Below are positions 1 to 11,436 of a DNA stretch of 64,000 nt, in pieces; within the stretch, counting starts at the first letter, position 1, and every line of letters starts with the position of its first letter. The position numbers and the translations under genes are program-made. Source of the DNA: Hippasteria phrygiana (lineage: Eukaryota; Echinodermata; Asteroidea; Valvatida; Goniasteridae); contig JAZGUH010000185.1 of NCBI GenBank assembly GCA_037893225.1, positions 1,860,001 to 1,924,000 on the forward strand. Direction: 5' to 3'. Below the pieces are notes generated by a model. It ran no database searches. It was not told the origin of the DNA and saw only the letters and a list, made by a program, of their open reading frames with translations.

Positions 1-273
1 ATGGAAGGTCGTTCCAGTTTTTTGGGCCAGAGAAAAAAAGGTATGTTGAAAGAGAGTTGTTTTAGCTTGAGGTATGTGTACTATTTTTGGATGCAGACCT
101 GGTATTATAATTATGTATGGATCTATTTAATGTAGAAAAACCCAGGTTATTTAACATTCAGGAAGTTGGTTGTTTACAAACATCTGCGTTATTTTCCCTC
201 GTGCTTAAAGTGCAGTCCTGTGGCTGAGCGTTGGAGTTCGTTTATGTGTTGTCTTTTTTGTTCCATATTCCAG

Positions 274-467
274 TCTGTATAGTATCTTCGGAGCTCGAGC
301 ACCTATGACAGCTGATGGGGACATGAACATGAATTCTACCGACGCACACACTGGCGACATGTCCGATGGTATCATGGAGGCCCGCTCGGCGTTCGGGCAA
401 GCTAGCTTCCAGCTGGCAGCATTGGGCGTGACCCTCGTCATCGCGCTTGTGAGCGGCACTTTAACAG
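274..467 (+). CDS. Rh gene 1, third-last coding exon (last transmembrane helix)
   Basis: The acceptor is the pyrimidine-rich stretch ending in CAG at 271-273. The donor is GTATTT at 468. The reading frame starts with a split codon, continues LYSIFGARAPM and ends in the helix LAALGVTLVIALVSGTLT, with one base left over for the next exon. The loop before the helix is Met/Asp/Asn rich and contains one N-S-T sequon. Neighbours in phase are the unseen upstream exon and the exon at 1561. Confidence 0.88.
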
Positions 468-3400
468 GTATTTTTTTGTATTTTATATTCATATTTTTTT
501 CTTTAGGTTGCATGTTCTTGTCCAGCTCTTCATAATTTGTGTGTGTGTGATCACTCTACAAATTTAGGCCTACATTATGATGAAAATGACAAATTGCAAA
601 CATGATTCTTTAAAGATATTGCATCTGTGCTTTTCGGAGTTACACCCAGAAAAATATTTTTTTAAATTTAATGGCAAATTTTCTAGCTTTACCAAAGCTA
701 TTATCTTCCCAGTGAAATATTGAACGAAAAAAATCGGCCCACGAGTAGTCACATCATTTACTTAATTTCAGCTTTTGAATTAGGAGCGTCCCGCACCTAA
801 TTCAGCTTGGTCGTACAATAATTCAGTGTACATGAATGTGATTATCTAGTGATGTCCCAGACACCGTACGAATTACAGTCGTAAAACCAGAGCAGGTGAT
901 ACAAACTCGCCCAGCTGTCTGCGACGGTGAACAAAAACGAGGGAAATTGTTGCAAAGGTGCGAAACCTTGTCCAGTCTATAGAATTGAGAGTTGTAGCAG
1001 AGGAAAAAAAACGTACTCTTTCCATAAAAAAAATCTGAACTTGTTATCTTCCCCAGAGCTAGAAAAAGGCATAAACTTATGCGGTGCCCGTAATTTCGGG
1101 AGCTTCCTTTTTTCGTTTATGTACATGTCTGATTTCTAAAAGGTCGGACTGGTTATTCATTTTTAAAAACTGCAGTGGTTTGTCGCGTATGGACTGAAAG
1201 ACTCCTATAGAGTACCGAAGTGATGACGTCATTGCAATGTTTGGAACCAGAATACTTTTGTTATTTTGTGTCAATGTGTTTGCATGACTGGCTGTTAACA
1301 AAGGAACAGTCGAAATCTCCATTTGTTTGGAGCCAGTGGTCGTGCCAACTGACGTCAGACTTACTCTGTATCAATCATTTATCATAGGCATCAAACGTCA
1401 CTGCTGATTTGCATATATTTTCAAATTCGGTTACCCCGGAAATAGCAGGAACAGATCGATTTTTTTTCCTAGCGAGCACGGCATATCAACTTTAATTTGA
1501 ATGATGCCATAGTAGTTTGTAAAGGAGAGCGTCATTTTGGGTGTTTTCTTTCTTTTTCAGGCCTCCTGCTGAAGATTCCGTTCTGGGGCGAGCCAGAGGA
1601 CGATGAGCTATACCAAGACAAGCCATTCTGGGATGTAAGTACGGTCCGTATTCCTTCCCATAATTTATAATGTGATTGTACTAATAACTCACACCCGCTT
1701 TTTGCAAGCTCGTTTCTTCTTTTTGCTGTCCCGCCCACTCCTCTTACACCCTTTCTTAGCCCATGTCCTACTTTAATCCCCCTTATATTCCTATTGACCC
1801 CTCCCACCCAAATGTGTCATTTTGTGTTGTGCATTAAGCCTAGTTTCCATATCGCCTTCGCAGACTGCGCAGACAGTAGTACGCGGAACCGTCGTAAGCG
1901 GGACGTGCTGCGATGGCTGGAGGGCGCTGCGATCGATCCGATACGCGACGTAATGATTGAGCTATCGCGGTCGAATCGCGTCAACGCAGCTTGTGAATTA
2001 TTGTCCAATCACATCAATTATAATTCCACGTGGAACGCGCAAAATCTGAGACAAACAAAAATTACCACACAAAATTCCCATAGGGTTGTCTAAGGGGCGT
2101 GGTTATCTCGTCAACGGCGACAGGTTAATTGCGTCCATCCAGGCATAGCTTGGCAATATGCATATGGCGGCGCTCAACAAATAATTTTTATTGGATTGCA
2201 GACTCTTTTGTGTTTTGAGTCTCATGTTTTGTAGGAGACGCCGAATAAAATACAAGCGGAAACATCGGGTACTCTGCATGGCATTGTGGGATTGATTCTG
2301 TGACGCAACACGACGGAAATGTTTCCATTCACCGAAACGATCGGCGGGCAAACGGTAGGGATACGCAGACGATCGGCAAAGTTAACCCAAGTTCAACTTT
2401 GCCGATAGTCTGCGAGATAGTTTACGTCTGTCTGGGTTGCCCGCGACGTTTACGGAGGAAATGTTTCCATATGTCTGCGCTGTAGTTTGGGTGCTATTTG
2501 TGTTGCTCTCTGCGTTTCTTACGTCGATATGGAAACTATAGGCTTTATTGTGCCTTGTCCGTGTCTGTGTTTGTGATCTATGTTGTGAAGGGTTGGAGCG
2601 ACACGCCCTTTTGGCAACAGTGTTTTAAAACACTTTTTAGTCTTCTCCTAGGCAGCCCTTCACTATCTATGTTGTTCCGTCCTGTCGCTTGCCTGATGTA
2701 GATGTTGTTTTTCTCGTTCTTGTTATGTAATTTGTGTTGTTTTCTTCTGTATTTTAATTTGAATGTACTGTACGTTGGATTGTTGTGTTTAATCTGTATT
2801 TTTATCTGTAAAATTGTTTGAAAAAGTATCACAGTTTTTCTCACTCGCTCTAACACGGCAACTGCAACTAAAGTGGCGATAATCAGAAGTGAAATCGCAC
2901 CATTTAAAACTGTGCGTGTCTGGTGCGAATCTTAAAGTATTCTTTTGTTGTATTCGCACAAATTTCGGTACACCCGCAAACTGTTGCATCTCATTGAACG
3001 TTAGGAATGCACATTTCACACATGTATTTTTCTACCAAAAGGCCACATTGTGTTCAAATTGAAAGAACGCAACGGTCTACTTGAATCATTAATGCAAAGG
3101 GCTTAAGAAATAAATCAGTCATCAAAAGTAATATGGGGTATAGATGTGGCCCGACAGAAATGATCGCCTTGATCATGCATAAAACAATATGGAAACTGTT
3201 ACTTTCCATTTGCGGACGCATTTGCCTAAAAAACATTAAACGTTTTGTTGGCATTATTTGTGGTTTTGTTTGTTTGTTTTATTTTTATTTTATTTCTTTT
3301 TTTGGGGGGGACGAAGATGAATGCAGATATTAAATTAAAATAAAGAGAATACATACTTTTGAAATTTGTATGTTGTCATAATTTCTTCTGTTTCACTGTG

Positions 3401-5015
3401 TTTGTCAATAGACGTTAGTGATTATGTTAACGGTCTGCGCGATTTGACGGTGGTATGAGCTTTTGTAAAAAGTTTCTTGATATTCGAATACAATATTTCA
3501 TTCTGGCATCAGTATATTTGTAGTTTAAGTTAGCATACGAAGTGTTTCAGGAATCGGGTTATTTGTTTTGATGAACATGTACGAGGTTGCGGTAACCGTG
3601 TTAAAGCGATTGAGAAAAACTGTATTATGCTCACCGTCGAAAACATTTTCTAAAAAATTTGATCGACACCAGTGGCGTATATATTCTTTCATTACTCGTA
3701 CGAAGTGTGTACCTTTGACCCACAATATTTACATTGTGCAAATCAATGCACCTGGCTTTAACACAACAATTGCCATTTCATGGCAAAATCAAAGAGACTG
3801 TGGCATGAACATTTTAGCAAAATAATTTGCAGAAAGTTTGCAGGAAGTTTGCAGAGAGCTTATATCCTTTGCAGGTTTTGCGAGGTCACCTTGCAAATAT
3901 TTTTCAAGATTTGTTCAGGTTTTGCGAGACGATGCGCGATTTTGCGATGTCAACTGTAAGGCTGAGGCGAGATTTTGTGAGCTTTCACTCCAAGGTTTGT
4001 AAAAGAAATACAAGATCGGCTGCCAGGATTTGCGGACTGAACTGTAAGGTTTTTGCCAGGTTAACTGCGAAATTCTATAAGACTGTGCGAGATTTTAATA
4101 CCACTGTTTGCTTTGCAAGGTTAAGGTCAATGTTACCTGATTTCAGGAGGCAATTTGTAACAGAAGCCGAAACATAGTAATACGTTACAAGTTACACAAT
4201 CAAAAAAACCGTTCTGATTAATTTTCCTTCTGGGAATGAAAGCTTTTGGTTAAAGATTTGTTTAACTCGGGTTTGTAAACTGGGTTGAAGATTAAACTGT
4301 TGTTGATCGTTTGGCTATTATTTTTTTTGTATTCGTTGTGTGGTGTTATTGAGTATATTTTTTAGTAACTGGTCGGTTACTTGTTTGCTTGGTTGGATAG
4401 TTACACGCCCGTGGCATTGATTGAAGGACCTGAACGGTCTACTATTGGTTTAGCACCGTGTTTTATCTTCCCCTTTATCCCACTAACCCTTATCCTACTA
4501 ACAGTTTTATGTTTGTTTCCTTTGAATCACTTAACATTCCTTCAATGTCTGCTTCCGGACGGAAGGTAAATAAAACAGTAAGTATAAACGTTCATGTATT
4601 GACATAAATTATCAGTTTGACAGTTCTGAATGAAGTTTTACTCCGGTTTATTTCAGAGCTCAAATAATAGCTTCGACGACGCCAAAGAATGATGTCACGC
4701 CACGGTGTTATAACTTGCGATCCGACTTTGCGATCCGACTTAAAATTACAACTCCGCCAATTATGTGGCAGCCCATTGTCCAACTCGCCTTACTTTCCCC
4801 ACACATCAGCTCTTTTATGTTAAATTTGTCTCTTGTTCCAAGACTTTTTTTCTGTTCCAAGACTCTTTCTATTCTAAGAGTCTTGTAGCACCTTTTTAAC
4901 CAGCCTGTTTGTTCCCATACAGGAGGTCGAGTACCACGAAGTACCAGCCGGAGACTCCTCGATCCACATGAAGCAATACGCCAAAGACGGACGTAGCGCC
5001 GAGGCACCAGTCTGA
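274..5015 (+). CDS. Rh-type ammonia channel, 3' end (three last coding exons; gene 1)
   Basis: This is the C-terminal part of a Rhesus-family membrane channel, which moves NH3/NH4+ (and possibly CO2) across the plasma membrane. The exons join in phase: 274-467, 1561-1634 and 4923-5015, with GT/AG borders at every junction seen. The encoded piece runs from a loop (GARAPM) through the last helix (FQLAALGVTLVIALVSGTLT) into the family signature IPFWGEP and an acidic cytoplasmic tail ending SAEAPV and TGA. The IPFWGEP/Q motif after the last helix is typical of animal RhAG/RhBG/RhCG relatives. The rest of the gene lies left of the window. A second Rh gene follows about 9 kb downstream in the same orientation, so this looks like a tandem duplicate pair. 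I cannot say which vertebrate type it is closest to. Confidence 0.9.
468..1560 (+). other. Intron of Rh gene 1
   Basis: AT-rich intron bounded by GT (468) and a strong polypyrimidine tract plus CAG ending at 1560. It holds one MITE at 1206-1370. A small hairpin lies near 774-816 (GAATTAGG...CCTAATTC). I see no other gene. Confidence 0.8.
1206..1370. mobile_element. MITE, ATAGAGTACCGAAG family, copy 1
   Basis: The left end reads ATAGAGTACCGAAGTGATGA followed by CGTCA. The right end is its degraded inverted complement (TGACGTCAGACTTACTCTGTA). A second copy with better-kept ends is at 46793-46910. The termini start at a TA dinucleotide, as in Tc1/mariner-type elements. There is no coding capacity. 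Confidence 0.7.
1561..1634 (+). CDS. Rh gene 1, second-last coding exon
   Basis: The 74-nt exon completes the split glycine codon and encodes LLLKIPFWGEPEDDELYQDK plus PFWD. It ends in phase 0 at the donor GTAAGT (1635). PFWG after the last helix is the hallmark that ties this exon to the Rh family. The acidic run EPEDDE begins the cytoplasmic tail. Confidence 0.9.
1836..2545. mobile_element. Non-autonomous inverted-repeat DNA element
   Basis: The termini are inverted: AAGCCTAGTTTCCATATCG at the left and CGATATGGAAACTATAGGCTT (one inserted dinucleotide) at the right. The interior is locally palindromic, with a 20-bp hairpin at 2364-2414. Part of it (about 1975-2020) recurs near 58485-58535. 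No transposase frame is visible. Confidence 0.6.
2364..2414. repeat. 20-bp-arm hairpin
   Basis: Arms 2364-2383 and 2395-2414 are inverted complements with one mismatch (CGCAGACGATCGGCAAAGTT against its partner), separated by 11 bases. It lies within the element at 1836-2545. Confidence 0.8.
2575..2700 (+). mobile_element. LINE 3'-end fragment, sense copy
   Basis: About 125 bp match, in opposite orientation, the sequence at 5535-5660. Both copies can be read as a protein end resembling RQCLNSLFSLLLGSPSLS followed by a diverging tail. The other copy ends in an (ACTATTAA)-like microsatellite, which is the usual tail of CR1/RTE-type LINEs. The family is not identified. Confidence 0.5.
3820..4160. 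repeat. Degenerate TTTGCAG / TTTTGCGAG repeat zone
   Basis: The motif (A/G)GTTTTGCGAG or AGTTTGCAGA recurs irregularly about ten times, giving a spurious open frame on the + strand. I read it as decayed low-complexity repeat, not a gene. Confidence 0.5.
4923..5015 (+). CDS. Rh gene 1, terminal coding exon
   Basis: After the acceptor ACAG the exon is in phase 0. It encodes EVEYHEVPAGDSSIHMKQYA, then KDGRSAEAPV, then TGA at 5013-5015. The EMPEG-like segment of vertebrate Rh tails is echoed by HEVPAGDSS. The following 500 bp lack a clear AATAAA, so the transcript end is not located. Confidence 0.88.
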   Translation, partial: EVEYHEVPAGDSSIHMKQYAKDGRSAEAPV

Positions 5016-6756
5016 TTGTCCAGTAACAAGCTCAAGTACCAATCACGTCGCCTTTTGCCTTGAACACGTGACTGCAAAAGTCTTACGAATCAAATTGTGC
5101 CTAATGACATTATAGATACATATTATCAAATTATCATGTTTTCTTATGGTGATGGGGTTAACAGACTATTTTTAGACCCCGACTTTAAGCCATTATCATT
5201 TTAATGGCATTGTTTTGTCTTTGGAATTATGTATCGACTTCAGAAAACTCTGAACTATGTTAATTTTAATGGACGACTACTCCCAACAAAACTTAAACTA
5301 ATAAGATGTACATGTATAATCATTTTAAATGTAGAGGCTTTTCTGGAATCACTAATAGTCTTCTTTAGTTAACCTGATTACATCCTTAATAGTTTAATAG
5401 TTTAATAGTTTATTCAGGCAGTCATTATAAAAATACAAGAAAAACACATACATATACAAGGATTAGAAAAAATATATGTATTAAAAAGGACTGCTAAAAT
5501 ATTGCATACAAAAAGAGAAATGGACATCATCAACAAGCAAATGACAAGACGAAACATGACAGTGAAGGGCTGCCTAGGAGAAGACTAAAAAGTGAATTTA
5601 AACACTGTCGCCAAAGGGCGTGTCTCTCCAACCCTTCACAACATAGAGCACACACACACACGCACACAGTCATGTAAACGGGTGCAATCGTGGACCTCCC
5701 ATTGTTCCTCTTTTGTTTATACTCTAACTTTTTTCGGAAGGAGTCAAAGCAATATAAAAGGGGATTAAAGTTGGCTAAAAACAAAAGAAAGGGCGTAATA
5801 GGAGTAGGTCGGACAGAAATGGTGGAGACGTATAACGAAAACAGAACAAAATTAAGGGTGAGGGGAAGGAATTAAAGAGGTAGGAAAATTGAACAAGAAC
5901 ACAAATAAGAAAAGAAGGGAAAAGACATAAATGGCAAGGATTCGGCCAGGATATTTTTTTATCTCCCTTGACAGTAAAAGAAGAAGAAAATGTGAAGTAC
6001 AAAAAGAAAAAGAAATTGTCTTTTTCTACTTCACGTTTTGTACTTCACATTTATGTATAGTTTCTTTTAATTAGAGAAAGAATGTGCTGTATGTATTTAC
6101 ATTATATAATGAAAAGTGATTGTCCTTCGGAGGGAAAAAAAACATTGATGCATGACTCCAAACCTACCAAACAAATTATTTCGAGGCGATTATAGTGTTA
6201 GTGATGTATAGACTTGACTCAAGTCGGACTTACTTTGTTCAAGCTATATCTCTTTAGGCAGCCCCTATCAAGTACCGTACGGGTTTTCCCGCCATAAGCG
6301 CCTTAGCCTCAGAGGGCGCCCTAATCTGGTTGCTGTTCCGGTTGCTCCATTGCCTCCATTCTGACTTCGATTATGGGGACCGGCAGCGGTTTCCAATTAG
6401 CATAAACCTGGCAGAATTCTAGCTACCAGTCCCAATATTTGGGGCTGCGAGAACCAGTCTAGCCGACCTCGTGGGCTTAGTTCGGGCGGTCAGTTCTTAA
6501 CACGAGTTCCCTGTTCTTGCGCCCGAAGGACGGGAACGCGACCCGAGAACATTGCATTCGGAACAAGATCACACACCACTTACCAGTCGGGAGTTTACAA
6601 GAAGATGACGTAATTTGACGCGACGTTGAAGACGACCAAAGTAGGCGTAATGTTGTATAAAATTCCCTTCCAAACGTTTTGGAAATAAAGCAGTCTAAAT
6701 ACAGTGCTTCCGTTAAATTATTTTGCGTCTGAAATTCAGGTTTTTGAAACGAATGC
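5016..6756. other. 3' flank of Rh gene 1 and intergenic DNA
   Basis: It holds the 3' UTR of gene 1 (end undefined), an antisense LINE tail (5388-5790) and purine-rich low-complexity sequence (5790-6010). A stretch at 6240-6740 has a TATAAAA (6656) followed by AATAAA (6684), which resembles an LTR core. I could not find matching ends for it, so I do not call an LTR. Confidence 0.5.
5388..5790 (-). mobile_element. LINE 3' end, antisense, with microsatellite tail
   Basis: On the - strand a reading frame ends RQCLNSLFSLLLGSPSLS (about 5545-5660). A short untranslated region follows, then a GAATAAACTATT motif, then repeated ACTATTAA units (5390-5412). A short CA/TG microsatellite is at 5650-5670. 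A matching fragment is at 2575-2700 on the other strand. No RT domain remains. Confidence 0.5.
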
Positions 6757-7351
6757 TTAAAGGGACACATTGCCTTCAAATGTCATGAAATTTTGCTGTT
6801 TGGAAATGTTCCTTATCTTTTATAAGAGTTGTTCATGCAAAAAAACACGTATAATGTGTTGTAATTAGTGAGTAGTGATTACAAAACAAAAAATTGACAT
6901 CTGACCCGCGAAAAATAGACTTATTTCCAGTACTAAATACCACCGTCTAAATAATGCGCAAAATACGCTGTAAGAGTCTTTAGGCTGGCGCCGCAGCCAG
7001 TGGCCTTGTAAACCTATCAGATGATCGCCAGGTACAATTCTCTACCTCGCGACACATTATCGCCAGTGCTGCGCGCCGTGCCACAGGACATCAAAATGGA
7101 TCAACATAACGTACTTCAACCAGATGCGACTGGAAATACTACTGGTGAACACAGTCCGCCATTTTGTGGAGTCAAAAATTTGGTTCTACAAAGTGGCGGA
7201 CCGTTATTTGTCACGAAATTGAACAAAAAACACGCAATTTGAAGGGATAGTTATGTGAATCTTTATATTCTACTTTAAAAAAGCTTCCCAACCATATCCA
7301 TTTCAGTTTTATAGCCCAAATCGCAAAATCCAAAGCAATGTGTCCCTTTAA
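6757..7351. mobile_element. piggyBac-like MITE with TTAA target sites
   Basis: The element begins TTAAAGGGACACATTGCCTT and ends with the inverted complement, AAGCAATGTGTCCCTTTAA. It is flanked by, or includes, TTAA at 6757-6760 and 7348-7351. TTAA target duplication is the hallmark of piggyBac transposons. The 595-bp interior shows no transposase. A related TTAA element is at 21499-22183. Confidence 0.75.
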
Positions 7352-7845
7352 ATAACGTACATGGGCGCAGCCATTACAATTTGCGTGGTTACCAGCGATA
7401 GATGGCTCTCTTGGCTATCAGACGTTCTTTGGCGTTCGAGCGGCCGGAACACGAACGAAGACACGAGTTGTTCTGAGCAAACAAGAACAACTTGCCCGAA
7501 CTCGGTCCATGATTCGCAACTCGCATGCGTTTCACATGCTGCAACATAACAGGCACGAGAGGGCGCGCTGTCGCACCCTGTGATGTATGTACACCACTGA
7601 ACATAACACGGGCCACATCACCAACAACCACAGGCTCCCGACTTGGGTCAAGTCTAATGGCAATGATGATTATTGTTGATGTTGATGACACTGGTGATGA
7701 TGTGGATAGTGGTGGTTTACGTGATCGTTCAGCCGTGGTAATGGTGATGATCACGACGATAGGTTCGATAGAGCTTTTACAGGGTTTTCTTTAAGGTTAC
7801 ACATGTAAATAACTAAATACATGTAATGAGCTTTGTCAATGGGAT
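7352..7845. other. Intergenic, no gene seen
   Basis: It includes a GAT/GTTGAT-rich low-complexity stretch (7655-7745), which creates open frames on both strands. I see no splice-consistent or family-like coding signal. Confidence 0.5.
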
Positions 7846-7989
7846 ACTTTTGAAACGCTGGTGGCAGCCGACACACCGGTCCTTTTTCTATTGTTCTTAC
7901 TAGTCGTGCGCATGCTCAGAACTACGCACACATGCTCAGAACTAGCAAAAAGGACCGGTGTGTCTGCTGCCACCCAGCGTCTCAAAAGT
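7846..7989. mobile_element. MITE, GACGCTGGTGGCAGC family, copy 1
   Basis: Short palindromic element with inverted ends ACTTTTGAAACGCTGGTGGC and its complement GCCACC-CAGCGTCTCAAAAGT. Inner arms carry ACACCGGTCCTTTT and AAAAGGACCGGTGT. The second copy is at 24451-24601, and a remnant lies near 55773-55852. Confidence 0.8.
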
Positions 7990-10316
7990 CACCCATCGAT
8001 TTGCTAAGTTAAACCAAAACTGACACCAGAATTGATGGGAATTTAAGTTGAAACATAATGCATTCAAATACAACAACTACGGGCTAAAGGTGTTTTTATT
8101 TTTCTATTTTTAGACAAGTATAAAGTCGGCAATTTGTTTGCGATTCACAACAAAGTGCGCCACCAAGACTTTGTCACAGAGAGGCGAGTTTTTGCACACT
8201 GCATTTGTACAGGTCCACTCATCAATTTGCATGAAGCTGAAATTACACACGAGTCTATGGGAAGTGGCTGCAGCCGCTACCATAGACACGTATGTAACAT
8301 CCGGACACGGCCTAATATTCTCTTCACTTATCAGACCCGATTCCCTTAAAGCAAGATAATAATTGTGTGTGTAAGTGCATCCTCTATGCAGGTAGATCTA
8401 ATTTACGGGTCCAAACATGTTGTGATCTATAGACAGCTTGTGAAGATACACACTTGCGTAGACCGACTCCATTCGTTTGCACTGCATATCTGTATCTGTA
8501 ATTGACGTCACACTATAACGAAGAGGATATATACAGTTGCCGTAGTCAAAAAGTAGTTACATGTGCTAGAATAACATGATGTATGTTATGGTTTTGCATG
8601 TTAAAATTAGTTTGTGTTTGCACCACTGTTTGTATCGCTTATGACAATGTCATGTAGAGTTTTACTCTTAAATTCTGGTTTTTAGCCGCGTCGCATCGCA
8701 GATGCGGCTCTTTAAGCGCTTAGCGTTGTTGTTCTTCTTCTTCTTGCGCCAACTTTTTCGCGACACGGCTTAACAGAAGAGGGCGCTACAACATTTACTA
8801 TGCTTTACTGATTCACGACGCGGCTCCTGCACGAATTCGTGCTTGTTTTTTTCTGTGCCGAAAAAACATTCCCACAAAATTGCATTCCAGTTTTAGGCGG
8901 GAACTAATACGAACGTGGATTGTGGGTGTGTCACGTTCTGGAATTGTAGTGGTGTCGAATTTGCATAATTTTAAATGTCACCCACCTGACCAGTTAACGC
9001 TATAAATGTAAGCAATGCTATCACGTGTGGATCGCATTAAGGACCGACCATGATAGTATACAGGTCCAGTACAGGCCAGGTTAAACCACCTACACTGCAT
9101 GGCTGATTAGTTTATTTTGAATAAACAATTAACATGACTTCACTAGGCGGTCCAATATGGACTTATAGTTATATTTCCACCCCCCCCCCCAAGTTCTCAA
9201 AGATCATTAATTTGCATGTACCCAATCGGCAACATAAATACCAAACGTCATACCAGCTGTGAATGCAACCGGTGGTGAAGCCAAAAGGGGGCGGGGATAG
9301 TGCACTCTAGCTCCCCTATCGTCTACGTCAGTTCCGTTAACTTCGGGGTTCAAATACGTTGGGATGCATTCGTTTGCACTTATTAGCACTGGACTTCCGG
9401 GTCCACGCTAACGAAGAGAATTGGAAATTGCAAAACCGATAACCTGGCCTTCCTCTTGGGTAACTTAAAAAAAAAATCATAAATCCTGCACGCCCCCTAA
9501 TTTGGACCTTTGGAACCGCCTCTATATACCAAAAGCTGAGCCAGTTAGTTACCGCTTATTAGTTGAACAAATAGCTGTTCTTTATAGTACGTTTCTATGT
9601 AGGTAGACTGCTTGGAATATCATACGAGTACTATCCATGGTTATACTATGTTTTGTCCATGGTTATAATGGTTCTTTATTGTAAGTTATGTAGCGTAGAG
9701 TGCTTGTAACAAATGCACTTATATCTGTGTCATGGTTATACTATTTGCAATTGTAGGCACTCTCTGCACAGAGCATCTATTGGGCCACTTCTAGAGCTCC
9801 GTAATTGAGGTATTCATGCATGGTCATACTATTTCTATTTATATCCAATAACAGGTAGACTTCACGGAGTATCCTATCCACAACTAGTATTAATCGAGTA
9901 TTCATGTTAATTTGTTAATACTGTTTGTATTCCTATTGGTTTAAACGGTTGAATGATATACTTCGGTTCACAATGTCTATTTCATCCTTTTGTTATAGTT
10001 TCAACTATCAACTTGTATTAAACTATACACATTCCTAATAATCCCGTAGATTTTCCTGTTAACATCATTTTGTCGTAATACAATGTATATTATTTTGTAT
10101 TTAAATTCGACACATTTAAACAGGGTATGAAGTGGAGAATGTTATTAGTTCTATTTGGGAACTCTATTTTCCACGGAGGTCTATATGCTTGCTCTAATGT
10201 CAATTCAGTGCGCATACGAAATTCAGTTTGCCAATAAACGATGTTTGCATTTATTGTACCCGGGAAGTGTGTAAACCAAACTTTGTTGAAGCCGTGCCTT
10301 TGTTTTTTTCCATACA
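7990..10316. other. Intergenic, AT-rich, no gene seen
   Basis: The motif CATGGTTATACTAT recurs loosely at about 9636, 9656, 9730 and 9820. An 11-base C run is at 9179. I see no coding sequence or complete repeat element. Confidence 0.5.
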
Positions 10317-10379
10317 TACAAACAAACAAACAAACAAACAAACAAACAAACAAACACCCCAACAAACAAACAAACAAAC
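10317..10379. repeat. (CAAA)n microsatellite
   Basis: About 15 units of CAAA, interrupted once by CACCCC near 10354-10360. Confidence 0.95.
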
Positions 10380-10507
10380 CCGAATTATTGTATCACATTA
10401 CACTCTGAAAAAAACACACACTTTAAATTAGATAAATTAATAAAAGAAACTAAAGTTTGTGTATTATGAACGCATTTAAAACAAAACCAGCACTTTTGGG
10501 ATTAGGG

Positions 10508-10530
10508 TTCAATTCAATTCAATTCAGTTC
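10508..10530. repeat. (AATTC)n microsatellite
   Basis: Four to five units of CAATT/CAGTT. It could be the tail of an antisense retroelement; no body is recognisable. Confidence 0.6.
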
Positions 10531-11193
10531 AAAAATGTAAAAGTGAAATACTTATTTATGTGTTATTCCAGCATTTAATTAACTCTAGTACATGTAATAA
10601 AACATTTGCAAATATGAAAACGTTAAAAATAACACTCTTCACATTATTATAATTGCCATAATAATGGCATGTCATAAAATCGTATTTCACACGTATTAAA
10701 TTAACCCTAAACCCCCTAGGCATTTTTACTAGGAAGTGTCCTCAACCTGTCAAAATCCAACACTGTGCAGTATACCTATGGCACATTCTTTGGACTTAGA
10801 CAAATTGGGGCATCATAGCTCCATAATACTGCCAAGGCGCTACAGTCCTGAACCCATCAACATTCAACACAACCTGCTGTTGGAGTTTGTAAGGCTTGGG
10901 GTAGTTATTAGGTGGAGGTGAGTTGGTCTCACTAATGGTTGAAGTTACCCCGCCTGGGTTTATAGGTCTGAATTTCTTTTAGGTTTCCCTGTTAATGCCC
11001 CGGCTACCTTGTCTAGAAAGCAATTTTAGAGCTCCAAAGCTGAAAAATCGTTGAAAATGCTCATAAATTAAAATTACCAAGGTTTCAAGTTAATAGTTCA
11101 AAGGGGGTTTGGATAGGTGCTTAAAGTTTGCACAAGAGTGTTTTAATGTAAACATTCTCAGGAATTGTATCAGTTCAGTCTGTTTCGGCCTGC

Positions 11194-11219
11194 GGGGGGG
11201 GGGGGGGGGGGGGAGGGGG
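11194..11219 (+). repeat. Poly-G tract
   Basis: Twenty G, one A and five G. Comparable G or C runs occur at 22284, 23957, 47340, 47440, 50076, 51791 and 61665. Such runs are assembly-error prone. Confidence 0.9.
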
Positions 11220-11436
11220 TGTCAGAGTCACATTGGATGCCAAAATGAAAGCCTACAGCTTATATTAGGACAGATTCCGATTTACTGTGATAATGGTGAG
11301 CTGGATTACTGAATTAAGTACATATTTCCGTTCACTCTGATTGATACTGGTGTTTTGATGTATTTTGTTGCTGGAACACAGCGTCCGGTTACTCTGGTAG
11401 TTAACAACCACACATGCGCCTTCCAGCAACTCAGTG

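Larger units (their letters stand above)
1635..4922 (+). other. Last intron of Rh gene 1
   Basis: The intron runs from GTAAGT to an ACAG acceptor at 4919-4922. It contains an inverted-repeat element (1836-2545), a LINE tail fragment (2575-2700) and a degenerate TTTGCAG/TTTTGCGAG repeat zone (3820-4160). The rest (2701-3819 and 4161-4922) is AT-rich, and I see no gene in it. Confidence 0.75.

Noticed and set aside
3827..4177. 116-codon + strand open frame
   Set aside because: Made of a degenerate TTTGCAG/TTTTGCGAG repeat; the peptide is repetitive without a known domain.
6206..6740. Possible solo LTR (TATAAAA, then AATAAA)
   Set aside because: No second copy in the window, no matching TG..CA ends or target duplication that I could establish.
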